From Streptomyces hyaluromycini (GTDB lineage: Bacteria; Actinomycetota; Actinomycetes; Streptomycetales; Streptomycetaceae), in contig NZ_BCFL01000017.1 in NCBI RefSeq assembly GCF_002217755.1, forward strand, positions 212,020 through 276,019: a DNA stretch of 64,000 bases, read 5' to 3'. Below are positions 42,017 through 50,313 of the stretch, piece after piece. A model generated the notes under the pieces. That model made no database searches and had not been told where the DNA came from. It saw nothing but the letters and a program-made list of their open reading frames with translations. The stretch's first letter is position 1; each line of letters begins with the position of its first letter. Position numbers and translations under genes: made by a program.

Positions 42017-43819
42017 TCACTTCTTGCTGTAGGTCAGGCTCTCGTTGCCGTCCTTCGTCACGCGCTTCAGCTTGCCGCCCGACAGCAGGGTCACCTCGGT
42101 GGCCTCTCCGGCGCTGCACGACGAACGGGGCTTGCCGGACGTGACCGTGGAGGGGCCGATCTCCAACGGGCCGTCGGAACCGGGCTTTTCGGCCAGCTTC
42201 GCCGTGAACTCGCAGTGGTAGCCGGGACCGTCCGCCACCAGGGTGAGGACCTTGTCGCCCACGGCCCCCTGGCGGATGGTCAGTTCGCGGGTGTTGTGTC
42301 CGGTGTCGTTGTCTATCGACGTGGCCCAGGTGCCGAGGAAGCCGCTCGGGACGGTGCCCTTCGGGGCGGCCGAAGAAGAGGGCGACTTCGTGGGCGTCGG
42401 CTCGCCCGAGGCGGTGGGGGCGGTGGCCGACGGGGTGGGGGTGACCTTGCCGGCCGCCTTGCCGTCCGCGCCGTCGCCGCCGCCGCTCTGCATGAGCGCG
42501 TACACCGAGCCGCCCGCGGCCAGGAGCACGACCAGCGCGATGGTGACGAGGAGAGCGGTGGAGCGGGGGGTGCGGCGGGTCTCGTCGGCGGGGACGGGGT
42601 CGGGGTCGTAGAGGGGAGGCGGGGGTGCGTAGATCTGGGTGGGGTCGGGGGTGGTGACGGGGGCGGTGGCGGCGTAGGGGTTGTACGGCTGCGGCTGTGG
42701 GTGCGGGTGCTGGTGGGGTTGGTTCGGGTAGCCGTAGGCCGGGTGGGCGGGGGCGTGTTCGGGGGACGGGGGGTCGAGTGTCGGCTGCGGGTGGTTCGTG
42801 GCTGGTCGCGCAGTTCCCCGCGCCCCTGAGGGAGTTGCCCCTTGCGCCCATTGATTCGGTGCCGCGGATGCCGCTGCCTCGTTCAGCGCCCCGTAGACCG
42901 TCGGGTCCTCCACCTCCAGCAGCTCCACGGCGTGGCGGCCCAGTTGGGCCACCAGGGAGCCCGGCAGCCACGGGTCCCTCGACCGGCCCTCCCAGACCGT
43001 GTCGCCCGCTCCCGTCCGGGCCAGGATCGCGTCCAGCGACGGACGGGCCGCCGGGTCCTTGCGCAGGCAGTCGCGGACCACGTCGGCGATGTCCTCGGGG
43101 AGGCCGGAGAGGTCGGGGTCCTCCTGGGCGATCCGGAACATCAGGGCGTGGGCACCGCCCTCGGTGGAGCCGAAGGGAAGCCGGCCGGTGGCCGCGTAGG
43201 CGAGCACCGAGCCGAGGCAGAAGATGTCGCAGGCCGGTGTGATCCGGTCGCCGCGCACCTGCTCGGGGGCCATGAAGCCGGGCGAACCGAGGAGGGAACC
43301 GGTCTGGGTGAGCCGTTCGCCGGGCAGCGTCTCCAGTGCCCGCGCGATGCCGAAGTCGATGACCCGGGGGCCCTCTATGGTGAGCATCACGTTGGACGGC
43401 TTGAGGTCCCGGTGGACGATCCCGGCCGCGTGGATGTTGCCGAGCGCGTGCGCGAGACCGGCGGCGAGGATGCGCACCGACCGCTCGGGCAGCGGCCCGT
43501 GGTCGTGCTCGACGACCCGCTGGAGGCTCGGCCCGGCCACATAGCCGGTGGCCACCCAGGGCACGGCGGCCTCGGTGTCGGCGTCGAGAACGGGCGCGGT
43601 CCAGAACCCGCCGACCCGCTGGGCGTTGCGCACCTCCTGCCGGAAACGCTCCCGGAACTCCTCGTGCTCGGCGAGCTCCGCCCGTACCAGCTTCACGGCG
43701 ACCGTACGACCGCGCTCCGACCGGGCGAGGTACACATGCCCCATCCCGCCCGCACCGAGCCGCGCCAGCAGCCGGTAGCGACCGATGTGCTGCGGATCCC
43801 CCGGCCCCAGCTTCTCCAT
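42017..43819 (-). CDS. membrane Ser/Thr protein kinase
   Basis: 600 aa, ATG at 43819. Kinase domain about 14-275: glycine loop LGAGGMGHVY (21-30), K43 in VAVKLV, HRDLKPSN (136-143), DFG (155-157), GSPGFMAPEQ. A Pro-rich cytoplasmic linker (330-405) includes GATPSGARGTARPATNH, which is encoded by an intergenic hairpin repeat read antisense. One membrane helix (TALLVTIALVVLLAAGGSVYALM) and an extracellular Ser/Thr-rich linker lead to a C-terminal beta domain with two Cys. All catalytic residues are present, so it should be active. Confidence 0.92.
   Translation of the reverse strand: MEKLGPGDPQHIGRYRLLARLGAGGMGHVYLARSERGRTVAVKLVRAELAEHEEFRERFRQEVRNAQRVGGFWTAPVLDADTEAAVPWVATGYVAGPSLQRVVEHDHGPLPERSVRILAAGLAHALGNIHAAGIVHRDLKPSNVMLTIEGPRVIDFGIARALETLPGERLTQTGSLLGSPGFMAPEQVRGDRITPACDIFCLGSVLAYAATGRLPFGSTEGGAHALMFRIAQEDPDLSGLPEDIADVVRDCLRKDPAARPSLDAILARTGAGDTVWEGRSRDPWLPGSLVAQLGRHAVELLEVEDPTVYGALNEAAASAAPNQWAQGATPSGARGTARPATNHPQPTLDPPSPEHAPAHPAYGYPNQPHQHPHPQPQPYNPYAATAPVTTPDPTQIYAPPPPLYDPDPVPADETRRTPRSTALLVTIALVVLLAAGGSVYALMQSGGGDGADGKAAGKVTPTPSATAPTASGEPTPTKSPSSSAAPKGTVPSGFLGTWATSIDNDTGHNTRELTIRQGAVGDKVLTLVADGPGYHCEFTAKLAEKPGSDGPLEIGPSTVTSGKPRSSCSAGEATEVTLLSGGKLKRVTKDGNESLTYSKK
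42797..42831. repeat. hairpin repeat copy 5, inside the kinase coding sequence
   Basis: cgtggctggtcgcgcagttc followed by cccgcgcccctgaggg lies within the kinase gene's linker and keeps the reading frame. It matches the intergenic copies at 25.7 and 39.0 kb almost exactly; the GGGG arm is incomplete. Confidence 0.85.
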
Positions 43820-43949
43820 GGCAGATCCGCTCCTTGCTCACACTTGTGATCGAGCCGAGAATAATGCGGCCGTTCCGGGGATCGCGCCGCGCTATGTCTA
43901 CGGTTACGTAACAGGCACCGGTGCCGTTCGCCCGACCGTGTCCCCAGGC

Positions 43950-43958
43950 TGTGGACAA
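43950..43958. promoter_or_regulatory. single DnaA box (TGTGGACAA)
   Basis: It is the complement of TTGTCCACA, the preferred Streptomyces DnaA box. It lies between the divergent kinase and aminotransferase genes, 78 bp before the latter's start, and no cluster surrounds it. Confidence 0.5.
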
Positions 43959-44035
43959 CCTGTCGCGGAATCCCCCTGACCACGGAACATGTCGCCGATA
44001 CCGCTCACCTGCCGGACACTCCTACGCTCCCGGGC

Positions 44036-45394
44036 ATGACCCCTCAGCCCAATCCCCAGGCCGGAGCCGCCGTGAAGGCGGCCGATCGCGCGCACGTCTT
44101 CCACTCCTGGTCCGCGCAGGACCTCATCGACCCGCTCGCCGTGGCCGGCGCCGAAGGGTCGTACTTCTGGGACTACGACGGCAGGCGCTACCTGGACTTC
44201 ACCAGCGGGCTCGTCTTCACCAACGTCGGCTACCAGCACCCGAAGGTGGTCGCCGCCATCCAGGAGCAGGCCGCGAAGATGACGACCTTCGCGCCCGCCT
44301 TCGCCGTCGAGGCCCGGTCGGAGGCGGCCCGGCTGATCGCCGAGCGCACGCCCGGCGACCTGGACAAGATCTTCTTCACCAACGGCGGCGCCGACGCCAT
44401 CGAGCACGCCGTGCGGATGGCGCGGCTGCACACCGGGCGCCCGAAGGTGCTGTCCGCCTACCGCTCGTACCACGGCGGCACCCAGCAGGCGATCAACATC
44501 ACCGGCGACCCGCGCCGCTGGGCCTCCGACGGCGCCGCCGCCGGGGTCGTGCACTTCTGGGCGCCCTTCCTCTACCGCTCCCGCTTCTACGCGGAGACCG
44601 AGGAGCAGGAGACCGCGCGGGCGCTGGAGCACCTGGAGACGACCCTCGCCTTCGAGGGGCCGGGGACGGTCGCGGCCATCGTGCTGGAGACCATCCCCGG
44701 GACCGCGGGGATCATGGTGCCGCCGGCCGGGTATCTGGCGGGGGTCCGGGAGATCTGCGACAAGTACGGGATCGTCTTCGTTCTGGACGAGGTCATGGCC
44801 GGGTTCGGACGGACCGGGGAGTGGTTCGCCGCCGACCTGTTCGGGGTCGTACCGGACCTGATGACCTTCGCCAAGGGCGTGAACAGCGGGTATGTGCCGC
44901 TGGGCGGTGTGGCCATCAGCGGGAAGATCGCCGAGACCTTCGCCAAGCGGCCCTACCCGGGCGGGCTGACGTACTCCGGGCATCCGCTGGCCTGTGCCGC
45001 CGCCGTCGCGACGATCAACGTGATGGCGGAGGAGGGGGTCGTCGAGAACGCGAAGCGGCTGGGCGCGGAGGTCGTGGGGCCGGCGCTCGCCTCGCTCGCC
45101 GAGCGGCACCCGAGTGTGGGCGAGGTCCGCGGGGTCGGCATGTTCTGGGCGCTCGACCTGGTGAAGAACCGGGAGACCCGGGAGCCGCTGGTGCCGTACA
45201 ACGCGGCCGGGGAGGCGAACGCGGCGATGGCCGCCTTCGGCGCTGCGGCGAAGAAGCAGGGGCTGTGGCCGTTCGTGAACATGAACCGGACGCATGTCGT
45301 GCCGCCGTGCAATGTCAGTGAGGCCGAGCTGAAGGAAGGGTTCGCTGCGCTGGACGCCGCGCTGAGTGTGGCCGACGAATACACGGTGGCTTGA
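44036..45394 (+). CDS. class III (omega) aminotransferase
   Basis: 452 aa from ATG 44036. PLP-site elements are visible: FFTNGGADAIEHAVRMAR, the aromatic/His of SYHGGT, VFVLDEVMAGFGRTGEWFA, and the Schiff-base Lys in TFAKGVNSGYVPLGG. The family moves amino groups from omega-amines or beta-alanine/GABA-like donors to keto acids. The substrate is unknown. A GntR regulator lies 253 bp downstream on the same strand. Confidence 0.92.
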   Translation: MTPQPNPQAGAAVKAADRAHVFHSWSAQDLIDPLAVAGAEGSYFWDYDGRRYLDFTSGLVFTNVGYQHPKVVAAIQEQAAKMTTFAPAFAVEARSEAARLIAERTPGDLDKIFFTNGGADAIEHAVRMARLHTGRPKVLSAYRSYHGGTQQAINITGDPRRWASDGAAAGVVHFWAPFLYRSRFYAETEEQETARALEHLETTLAFEGPGTVAAIVLETIPGTAGIMVPPAGYLAGVREICDKYGIVFVLDEVMAGFGRTGEWFAADLFGVVPDLMTFAKGVNSGYVPLGGVAISGKIAETFAKRPYPGGLTYSGHPLACAAAVATINVMAEEGVVENAKRLGAEVVGPALASLAERHPSVGEVRGVGMFWALDLVKNRETREPLVPYNAAGEANAAMAAFGAAAKKQGLWPFVNMNRTHVVPPCNVSEAELKEGFAALDAALSVADEYTVA

Positions 45395-45410
45395 GGTCGC
45401 GTTTTGACTG

Positions 45411-45487
45411 CGGGTGCGTGGGGGCTGGTCGCGCCCACGCGGCGGCAGCCGCAAATCCGATACAGCCCCGCGCCCCTATGGGGCGCG
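45411..45487. repeat. intergenic hairpin repeat, copy 6 (long variant)
   Basis: ggggctggtcgcgcccacgc, then a gcggc-agccgc minihairpin, atacagcccc and the perfect hairpin CGCGCCCC-TAT-GGGGCGCG (45469-45487). It matches copy 1 at 8326 over its length. Confidence 0.8.
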
Positions 45488-45582
45488 TCCTCACGGGCGG
45501 CTCACAGGAACCGTAGAAAGGACCCACGGGTAGCTTCCCGGGTACAGAAGGAGTACACCCGGAACCCGAACGCGTAAGGTGG

Positions 45583-45614
45583 CGTGCTCGTACATGTATC
45601 TGTGAGCGAGCACG
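45583..45614. promoter_or_regulatory. 8-bp inverted repeat upstream of the GntR gene
   Basis: CGTGCTCG (45583-45590) and CGAGCACG (45607-45614) are exact complements; TACATGTA (45591-45598) lies between them. It is placed 33-64 bp upstream of the GntR start, a probable autoregulatory site. Confidence 0.5.
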
Positions 45615-45646
45615 TCACCCGTACGCGTGAGGAGAGGCACCCGACG

Positions 45647-46348
45647 ATGCCCGGCAACGGCGCTGTGACCCGCAGTACCCTGCGCCAGCAGATCGCGGAC
45701 GCGCTCCGTGACGAGGTGCTCGCCGGGCGGCTGCAGCCGGGCCGGGAGTTCACCGTCAAGGAGATCGCCGAGCAGTACGGGGTCTCCGCCACGCCGGTCC
45801 GCGAGGCGCTGGTCGACCTGTCCGCGCAGGGCATCCTCGACGCCGACCAGCACCGCGGCTTCCGGGTGCCGGAGTACACGTTCGCCGACTACCGGGGCAT
45901 GATCGAGGCCCGCAGCCTGGTCACCGACGGCATGTTCCAGGCCCTCGCCCACGGCCTCCACCCGGCCTTCAAGGACCCCGAGGAGCCCCGGGTCGCGGCC
46001 GCGCTGGCCGCGGTCCGCCGGCGCGGCGAGGAGGCGCAGCGCGCCGCTACCGCCGGTGACCTGACCATCCTCATCGGCTACGACCTGCGGTTCTGGCGGG
46101 AGCTGTCGGCCCTGTTCGGCAACCCCTACCTCGCCGACTTCCTGCACCGGCTGCGCGTGCAGTCCTGGGTGTGCGCGGTGCAGCATCTGCGCCGGCTGCC
46201 CGATCTACGCGGGTATCTGTGGTCCCGGCACACCGAGTTGGTCGACGCGCTGTCCCGCCGGGACACCGAGTCCGCCCGGGGGATCGTCGCCGCGTACAAC
46301 ACGCACTCCCTCGCCCTGATCGAGCGACTGGCGGAGAAGAACGGATGA
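45647..46348 (+). CDS. GntR family (FadR-type) transcriptional regulator
   Basis: 233 aa from ATG 45647 (GGAGAGG 9 nt upstream). An N-terminal winged helix (LRQQIADALRDEVLAGRLQPG, IAEQYGVSATPVREAL) precedes an all-helical FCD effector domain (ARSLVTDGMFQALAHG, RHTELVDALSRRDTE). It overlaps the next gene by 4 bp (ATGA), an unusual pairing with a glycosyltransferase. The ligand is unknown. Confidence 0.9.
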   Translation: MPGNGAVTRSTLRQQIADALRDEVLAGRLQPGREFTVKEIAEQYGVSATPVREALVDLSAQGILDADQHRGFRVPEYTFADYRGMIEARSLVTDGMFQALAHGLHPAFKDPEEPRVAAALAAVRRRGEEAQRAATAGDLTILIGYDLRFWRELSALFGNPYLADFLHRLRVQSWVCAVQHLRRLPDLRGYLWSRHTELVDALSRRDTESARGIVAAYNTHSLALIERLAEKNG

Positions 46349-48792
46349 CCGCGCCCACGGAGACCACGGAGGACGAGGACAGGGGGACCGTCGATCTTTC
46401 GGTCGTCATCCCGGCGTACAACGAGGAGGAACGGCTCGGCCCGACGCTCGACGCCGTCACCCGCTACCTCGCCGACAACGAGAGCCGCTTCGGGTCCTGG
46501 GAAGTGATCGTCTCCGACGACGGTTCCACGGACGGGACGCGCGAGGTCGCCGCCTTACAGCACCCGCACGTCCGCCTGGTCGCCGCGGACCGCAACCGGG
46601 GCAAGGGCAACGCCCTGCGCCTCGGCGTCGCCGCGACCGGCGGCAGCCGCGTGCTCGTCACCGACGCCGACCTCGCGGCGCCGATCGAGGAGCTGGAGCG
46701 GCTGGACAAGGCGCTCAGCGAGGGCAGCGCGGCGGCGATCGGGTCGCGTGCGGTGCCGGGCGCGGAGATAGCCGACCACCAGCACCGGCTGCGCGAGCTG
46801 CTCGGCCGTGCCGGGAACCTGCTGATACGCGCGACCGCCGTGCCCGGGATCCGGGACACCCAGTGCGGGTTCAAGCTCTTCGACGGCGACCTGGCCCGCG
46901 AGGCCTTCGCCGGCTCCCGGCTGGACGGCTGGGGCATCGACATCGAGGTCCTCCAGCACCTGCACCGGGGCGGCCACCCGATCGCCGAGGTCCCGGTCCG
47001 CTGGAGCCACCAGCCCGGCTCGAAGGTGGGCCCGCTGGACTACCCGAAGGTCCTCGCCGACCTGGCCCGGCTGCGCGTCCGCCGCCTGCGCCCGGCCGAC
47101 CTGCTGGTCCCGTTCCTCTTCCTCGCCCTCTCGATCGCCCTCTACTCGGGCCGCTTCTTCGACCCGGACCACCGCTATCTCGTCGACTCCCTCCAGGACC
47201 AGAACCAGTGGGAGTGGTTCTTCGCGGTGACCGCGGACAACCTCGCGCACCTGCGCAACCCGCTCTTCTCCGACTTCCAGAACTTCCCCGACGGCGTCAA
47301 CCTCATGGCCAACACGGTCATGCTGGGCCTGTCGGTCCCCTTCGCCCCGCTGACCCTCATAGCAGGACCGGCCGTCTCGCTCTCCGTGTGCATGGCGCTG
47401 GGCCTCGCCGCGACCGCCGTCGCCTGGTACTGGCTGATCGTGAAGCGGGTGGTACGGCACCGGGGTGCCGCCTTCGTCGGCGCGGCCCTCGCGGCCTTCG
47501 CGCCGCCGATGGTCAGCCACGCCAACGCGCACCCCAACTTCGTGATCCTGTTCATGATCCCGCTGATCATCGACCGTGCCCTGCGCCTGGCCACCGGCGC
47601 CCGGGTCCGGCGGGACGGGATCGTGCTCGGCCTGATGGCGGCGTACCAGGTCTTCCTGGGCGAGGAGCCGTTCCTGCTGGCGGCGCTGGGCATGACCCTG
47701 TTCGCCCTCGCATACGCGGTCGCACGGCCCGAGGTCGCGAAGGAGGCCTGGCGCCCGCTGGGCAAGGGCCTGCTGATCGCCGGGGCCGTCTGCCTGCCCC
47801 TGATCGCCTTCCCGCTCTACTGGCAGTTCACGGGCCCGCAGAGCTACCACAGCGTCCTGCACGGCGACAACGCCGGAAACAGCCCCCTCTCCCTCCTCGC
47901 CTTCTCCGAACGCTCGCTGCTCTACGGCAACGCGGGCCGCGCCAACGAACTCTCCCTCAACCCCACCGAGCAGAACGCCTTCTACGGCTGGCCGCTGGTC
48001 CTGGTCGCCTTCGGGATCGTCGTACGGCTGTGGGAGCGGCCGCTGGTCAAGGCGCTGGCGTTCACCTCTGTCGCCGCGGCCGTGCTGTCCATGGGCCCGA
48101 AGATCCGCATCCCGCTGACGGAGACGGTGTATCCGGGCCCCTGGGCGCTGGTGCGGAAGTTCCCGCTCTTCGAGTCCGTCATCGAGGGCCGGGTGGCGAT
48201 GATCTGCGCGCCCGCGCTGGGCATGCTGCTCGCCCTGGCCCTGGAGAAGGTCCTGGCCACCCGCCGCATCGGCGCCCAGTACTTCGGCCTGCTCGCCGTC
48301 GCCCTCGCCCTGCTCCCGATCCTCCCGGCCCCGCTCAAGTCCGAGCAGCGGGAGGCGGTCCCGGAGTTCATCAGCAGCGGGATGTGGAAGACGTACGTGG
48401 GCAAGGGCGAGTCGCTCGTCCCCCTCCCGCTCCCGGACCCCGGCTACGCGGAGGCCCTGCACTGGCAGACCAGCGCCGGGCTCGGCTTCAAGCTCCCCGG
48501 CGGATACTTCAACGGCCCCTACGGCACGGACCGCATCGGCATCTACGGCGCCGTCCCGCGCTACACCTCCAGCATGCTCCGGGACGTCCGCTACACCGGG
48601 AAGGTCCCGGTGATCGGCAAGAACTGGCAGGCGCAGGCGAAGCAGGACTTCGCGTACTGGAAGGCGGGGGCCCTGGTGGTCGCCCCGCAACCCAATGACG
48701 AGAAACTACGACAGGCGGTGGAGGCCCTGACCGGAAAACCCGGTAAGTGGACCGGTGGGGTCTGGGTATGGGACCTGCACGAGGGGAGCTGA
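46345..48792 (+). CDS. GT2 dolichyl-phosphate-mannose-synthase-like glycosyltransferase fused to a polytopic membrane domain
   Basis: 815 aa, ATG at 46345 coupled to GntR. Residues about 18-245 form a GT-A domain (SVVIPAYNEEERLG, VIVSDDGSTDGT, LVTDADLAAPIEEL, TQCGFKLFD). The remaining about 560 residues carry about ten membrane segments and extracytoplasmic loops, typical of enzymes that hand sugars via polyprenyl phosphate to surface polymers. Codon 71 is TTA (46555-46557), so translation depends on the bldA leucyl-tRNA and would be limited to late growth. Acceptor and sugar are unknown. Confidence 0.85.
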   Translation: MTAPTETTEDEDRGTVDLSVVIPAYNEEERLGPTLDAVTRYLADNESRFGSWEVIVSDDGSTDGTREVAALQHPHVRLVAADRNRGKGNALRLGVAATGGSRVLVTDADLAAPIEELERLDKALSEGSAAAIGSRAVPGAEIADHQHRLRELLGRAGNLLIRATAVPGIRDTQCGFKLFDGDLAREAFAGSRLDGWGIDIEVLQHLHRGGHPIAEVPVRWSHQPGSKVGPLDYPKVLADLARLRVRRLRPADLLVPFLFLALSIALYSGRFFDPDHRYLVDSLQDQNQWEWFFAVTADNLAHLRNPLFSDFQNFPDGVNLMANTVMLGLSVPFAPLTLIAGPAVSLSVCMALGLAATAVAWYWLIVKRVVRHRGAAFVGAALAAFAPPMVSHANAHPNFVILFMIPLIIDRALRLATGARVRRDGIVLGLMAAYQVFLGEEPFLLAALGMTLFALAYAVARPEVAKEAWRPLGKGLLIAGAVCLPLIAFPLYWQFTGPQSYHSVLHGDNAGNSPLSLLAFSERSLLYGNAGRANELSLNPTEQNAFYGWPLVLVAFGIVVRLWERPLVKALAFTSVAAAVLSMGPKIRIPLTETVYPGPWALVRKFPLFESVIEGRVAMICAPALGMLLALALEKVLATRRIGAQYFGLLAVALALLPILPAPLKSEQREAVPEFISSGMWKTYVGKGESLVPLPLPDPGYAEALHWQTSAGLGFKLPGGYFNGPYGTDRIGIYGAVPRYTSSMLRDVRYTGKVPVIGKNWQAQAKQDFAYWKAGALVVAPQPNDEKLRQAVEALTGKPGKWTGGVWVWDLHEGS

Positions 48793-48870
48793 CCGGCGCC
48801 GCACGGATTACTCTTCCCTGACCACCTGGCTGAGCACTTGCTGTGAACGCGCTGATACTAGGAGCCCTCT

Positions 48871-49521
48871 TTGGCCTGTGACCTCTGGCTGGTACCGCTG
48901 GTCGACGTGTTGTGCCACACCCCCGACAATCCGTTCGCCGAGGAACTCGCGCAATACAACAAGGTGCTCGCCGAGGCCGGGCTGCCCCCGGTGCCGGTGT
49001 ACCAGTACATGCCGGGCCTGTCCGGCGAGGTCGCACCCGTGGCCGGCTTCGACTACGACGCACTCCACTTCCTGCGCCGCGCCTACCTCCTCCAGGTCTG
49101 CGGCCTGCCCGTCTCCCCCGTGGACGACCTCGGCGGTGACTACGAGCAGCTCCTGGAGATGTTCGAGTCGACGGCCCAGCAGTCGCACCTGGTCTGGCAC
49201 TACGACCACGCGGGCGCGTACGTCCCGGTCGACTTCCCGAACCCGCTCTCCAGCGACGAACTCCTGGCCAGCGGCGGCCCCCTGGGCTCCTCCCACGGCC
49301 TGCTGCGCGAGCTGGAGTACGTCGCCCCGTCGATCGGCATCGACCCGGCGAACCCCCCGGCCCCGCCGCAGCCCCCCGCCGCCCCCACCGACCTCGAAGA
49401 ACCGGCGGTCCCGGCCCCCTACGACCCGAGCCCCTTCGCCCGCGAACGCCACGTCTGGCTGGGCCTGCACGCGGCGGCGACGCGGAGCCTGGCACAGGGG
49501 TCGATGATCGTCTTCAGCTGA
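48871..49521 (+). CDS. conserved hypothetical protein
   Basis: 216 aa from a TTG at 48871, chosen because AGGAG lies about 7 nt upstream. It is globular and acidic, with no membrane segment (ACDLWLVPLVDVLCHTP, VYQYMPGLSGEVAPVAGFDYDAL, SHLVWHYDHAGAYVPVDFPNP) and a Pro-rich linker near 160-190. It sits 78 bp after the glycosyltransferase. It is not recognised as a known family and no catalytic motif is visible. Confidence 0.7.
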   Translation: MACDLWLVPLVDVLCHTPDNPFAEELAQYNKVLAEAGLPPVPVYQYMPGLSGEVAPVAGFDYDALHFLRRAYLLQVCGLPVSPVDDLGGDYEQLLEMFESTAQQSHLVWHYDHAGAYVPVDFPNPLSSDELLASGGPLGSSHGLLRELEYVAPSIGIDPANPPAPPQPPAAPTDLEEPAVPAPYDPSPFARERHVWLGLHAAATRSLAQGSMIVFS

Positions 49522-49531
49522 CGGGCGGGGA

Positions 49532-49975
49532 TCAGTTCTCGACGATACGGATGGTGCGGATGCCGGTGCCCCGGTAACGCATCGGGGTTCTGGTCAGTAC
49601 GGCACGGCCGCGCGGCCATTCGACGGTCGGCAGGGCGAGGTGCAGCACATGCGCGCCGCTCCAGTCGGGCTCGTCCTTGCCGTGCTCCGAGTCGCCCTTC
49701 GCGGCACGCAGCCGCTTGCCGACGGCGGTGGCCGCCGCGAAGTCGAGCCCCTCGATGTTGACGGACGGCAGCGCACCGACGTGCTCGGCGACACCGGCCC
49801 GCTCGCGCTCGGCGGCGGCCAGGCTCACCGCGGGGATGTAGACCCGCAGAGCGGGGTCCTTCTCGGCCTCGACGACGAGACGCGAGGCCATGCTGTTCCC
49901 GGCGCCGAGCGCGAGGGCCGCCGTGTCGTCGAAGATGACGGCACGCGGCAGCGGGTAACGCTCTTCCCCGGTCAC
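49532..49975 (-). CDS. PIN-domain-like toxin (VapC-like)
   Basis: 147 aa from a GTG at 49975 that overlaps the antitoxin stop (GTGA, 49972-49975). It begins VTGEERYPLPRAVIFDDTAA, with an acidic pair in the first strand, then AAAERERAG and SEHGKDEPDWSGAHVLHLAL with further acidic positions. PIN toxins are Mg2+-dependent RNases. The order antitoxin-toxin with 4-bp coupling is typical of VapBC-type modules, though the PIN pattern is divergent. Confidence 0.7.
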   Translation of the reverse strand: MTGEERYPLPRAVIFDDTAALALGAGNSMASRLVVEAEKDPALRVYIPAVSLAAAERERAGVAEHVGALPSVNIEGLDFAAATAVGKRLRAAKGDSEHGKDEPDWSGAHVLHLALPTVEWPRGRAVLTRTPMRYRGTGIRTIRIVEN

Positions 49976-50238
49976 TGGACCTCCCCGATCCGACCCGACT
50001 CGATGTCGGCCCACAGCTGCTCGCCGGCCTTCTCGTCCTCTTCGGTGTAGGGCCGCCCCAGGAAGTGCTCCTCGACGTACGCCCTGGTCTCCTCGTACCG
50101 CTTGCGCAGCTCCTCCTTGGTGGGCGTGGCCCCGGCCAGCTCCGCCACGAAGTCCCGCATGCTCATCCCGCGTTCCCGGGCGAGCTCCTGGAGGCGGTCG
50201 CGGACGGCGGGGTCGACCTTGATCGTGGTGTCAGCCAT
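49972..50238 (-). CDS. RHH-type antitoxin
   Basis: 88 aa, ATG at 50238. An N-terminal ribbon-helix-helix (DTTIKVDPAVRDRLQELARERGMSMRDFVAELAG) is followed by a toxin-neutralising acidic tail (EELRKRYEETRAYVEEHFLG). It binds the paired palindromes just upstream and should repress the operon with its toxin. Confidence 0.82.
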   Translation of the reverse strand: MADTTIKVDPAVRDRLQELARERGMSMRDFVAELAGATPTKEELRKRYEETRAYVEEHFLGRPYTEEDEKAGEQLWADIESGRIGEVQ

Positions 50239-50243
50239 GAGGA

Positions 50244-50264
50244 CAGTATACTGGCGGTATACCG
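50244..50264. promoter_or_regulatory. double-palindrome operator of the toxin-antitoxin operon
   Basis: CAGTATACTG (50244-50253) and CGGTATACCG (50255-50264) are two perfect 10-bp palindromes with centres 11 bp apart, one helical turn, as expected for a pair of RHH dimers. TATACT on the minus strand (50252-50247 or 50250-50245 by register) gives a -10 box, so bound antitoxin would block the promoter. The ATG follows within about 7-12 nt. Confidence 0.75.
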
Positions 50265-50313
50265 TCTCAGGGCGTACGAGTGTGACAGTCATCGACGTTC
50301 CTTTCTCTGGTTT

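Noticed and set aside
43950..43958. Part of a replication origin
   Set aside because: Only one DnaA box, with no neighbouring dnaA, dnaN or box cluster.
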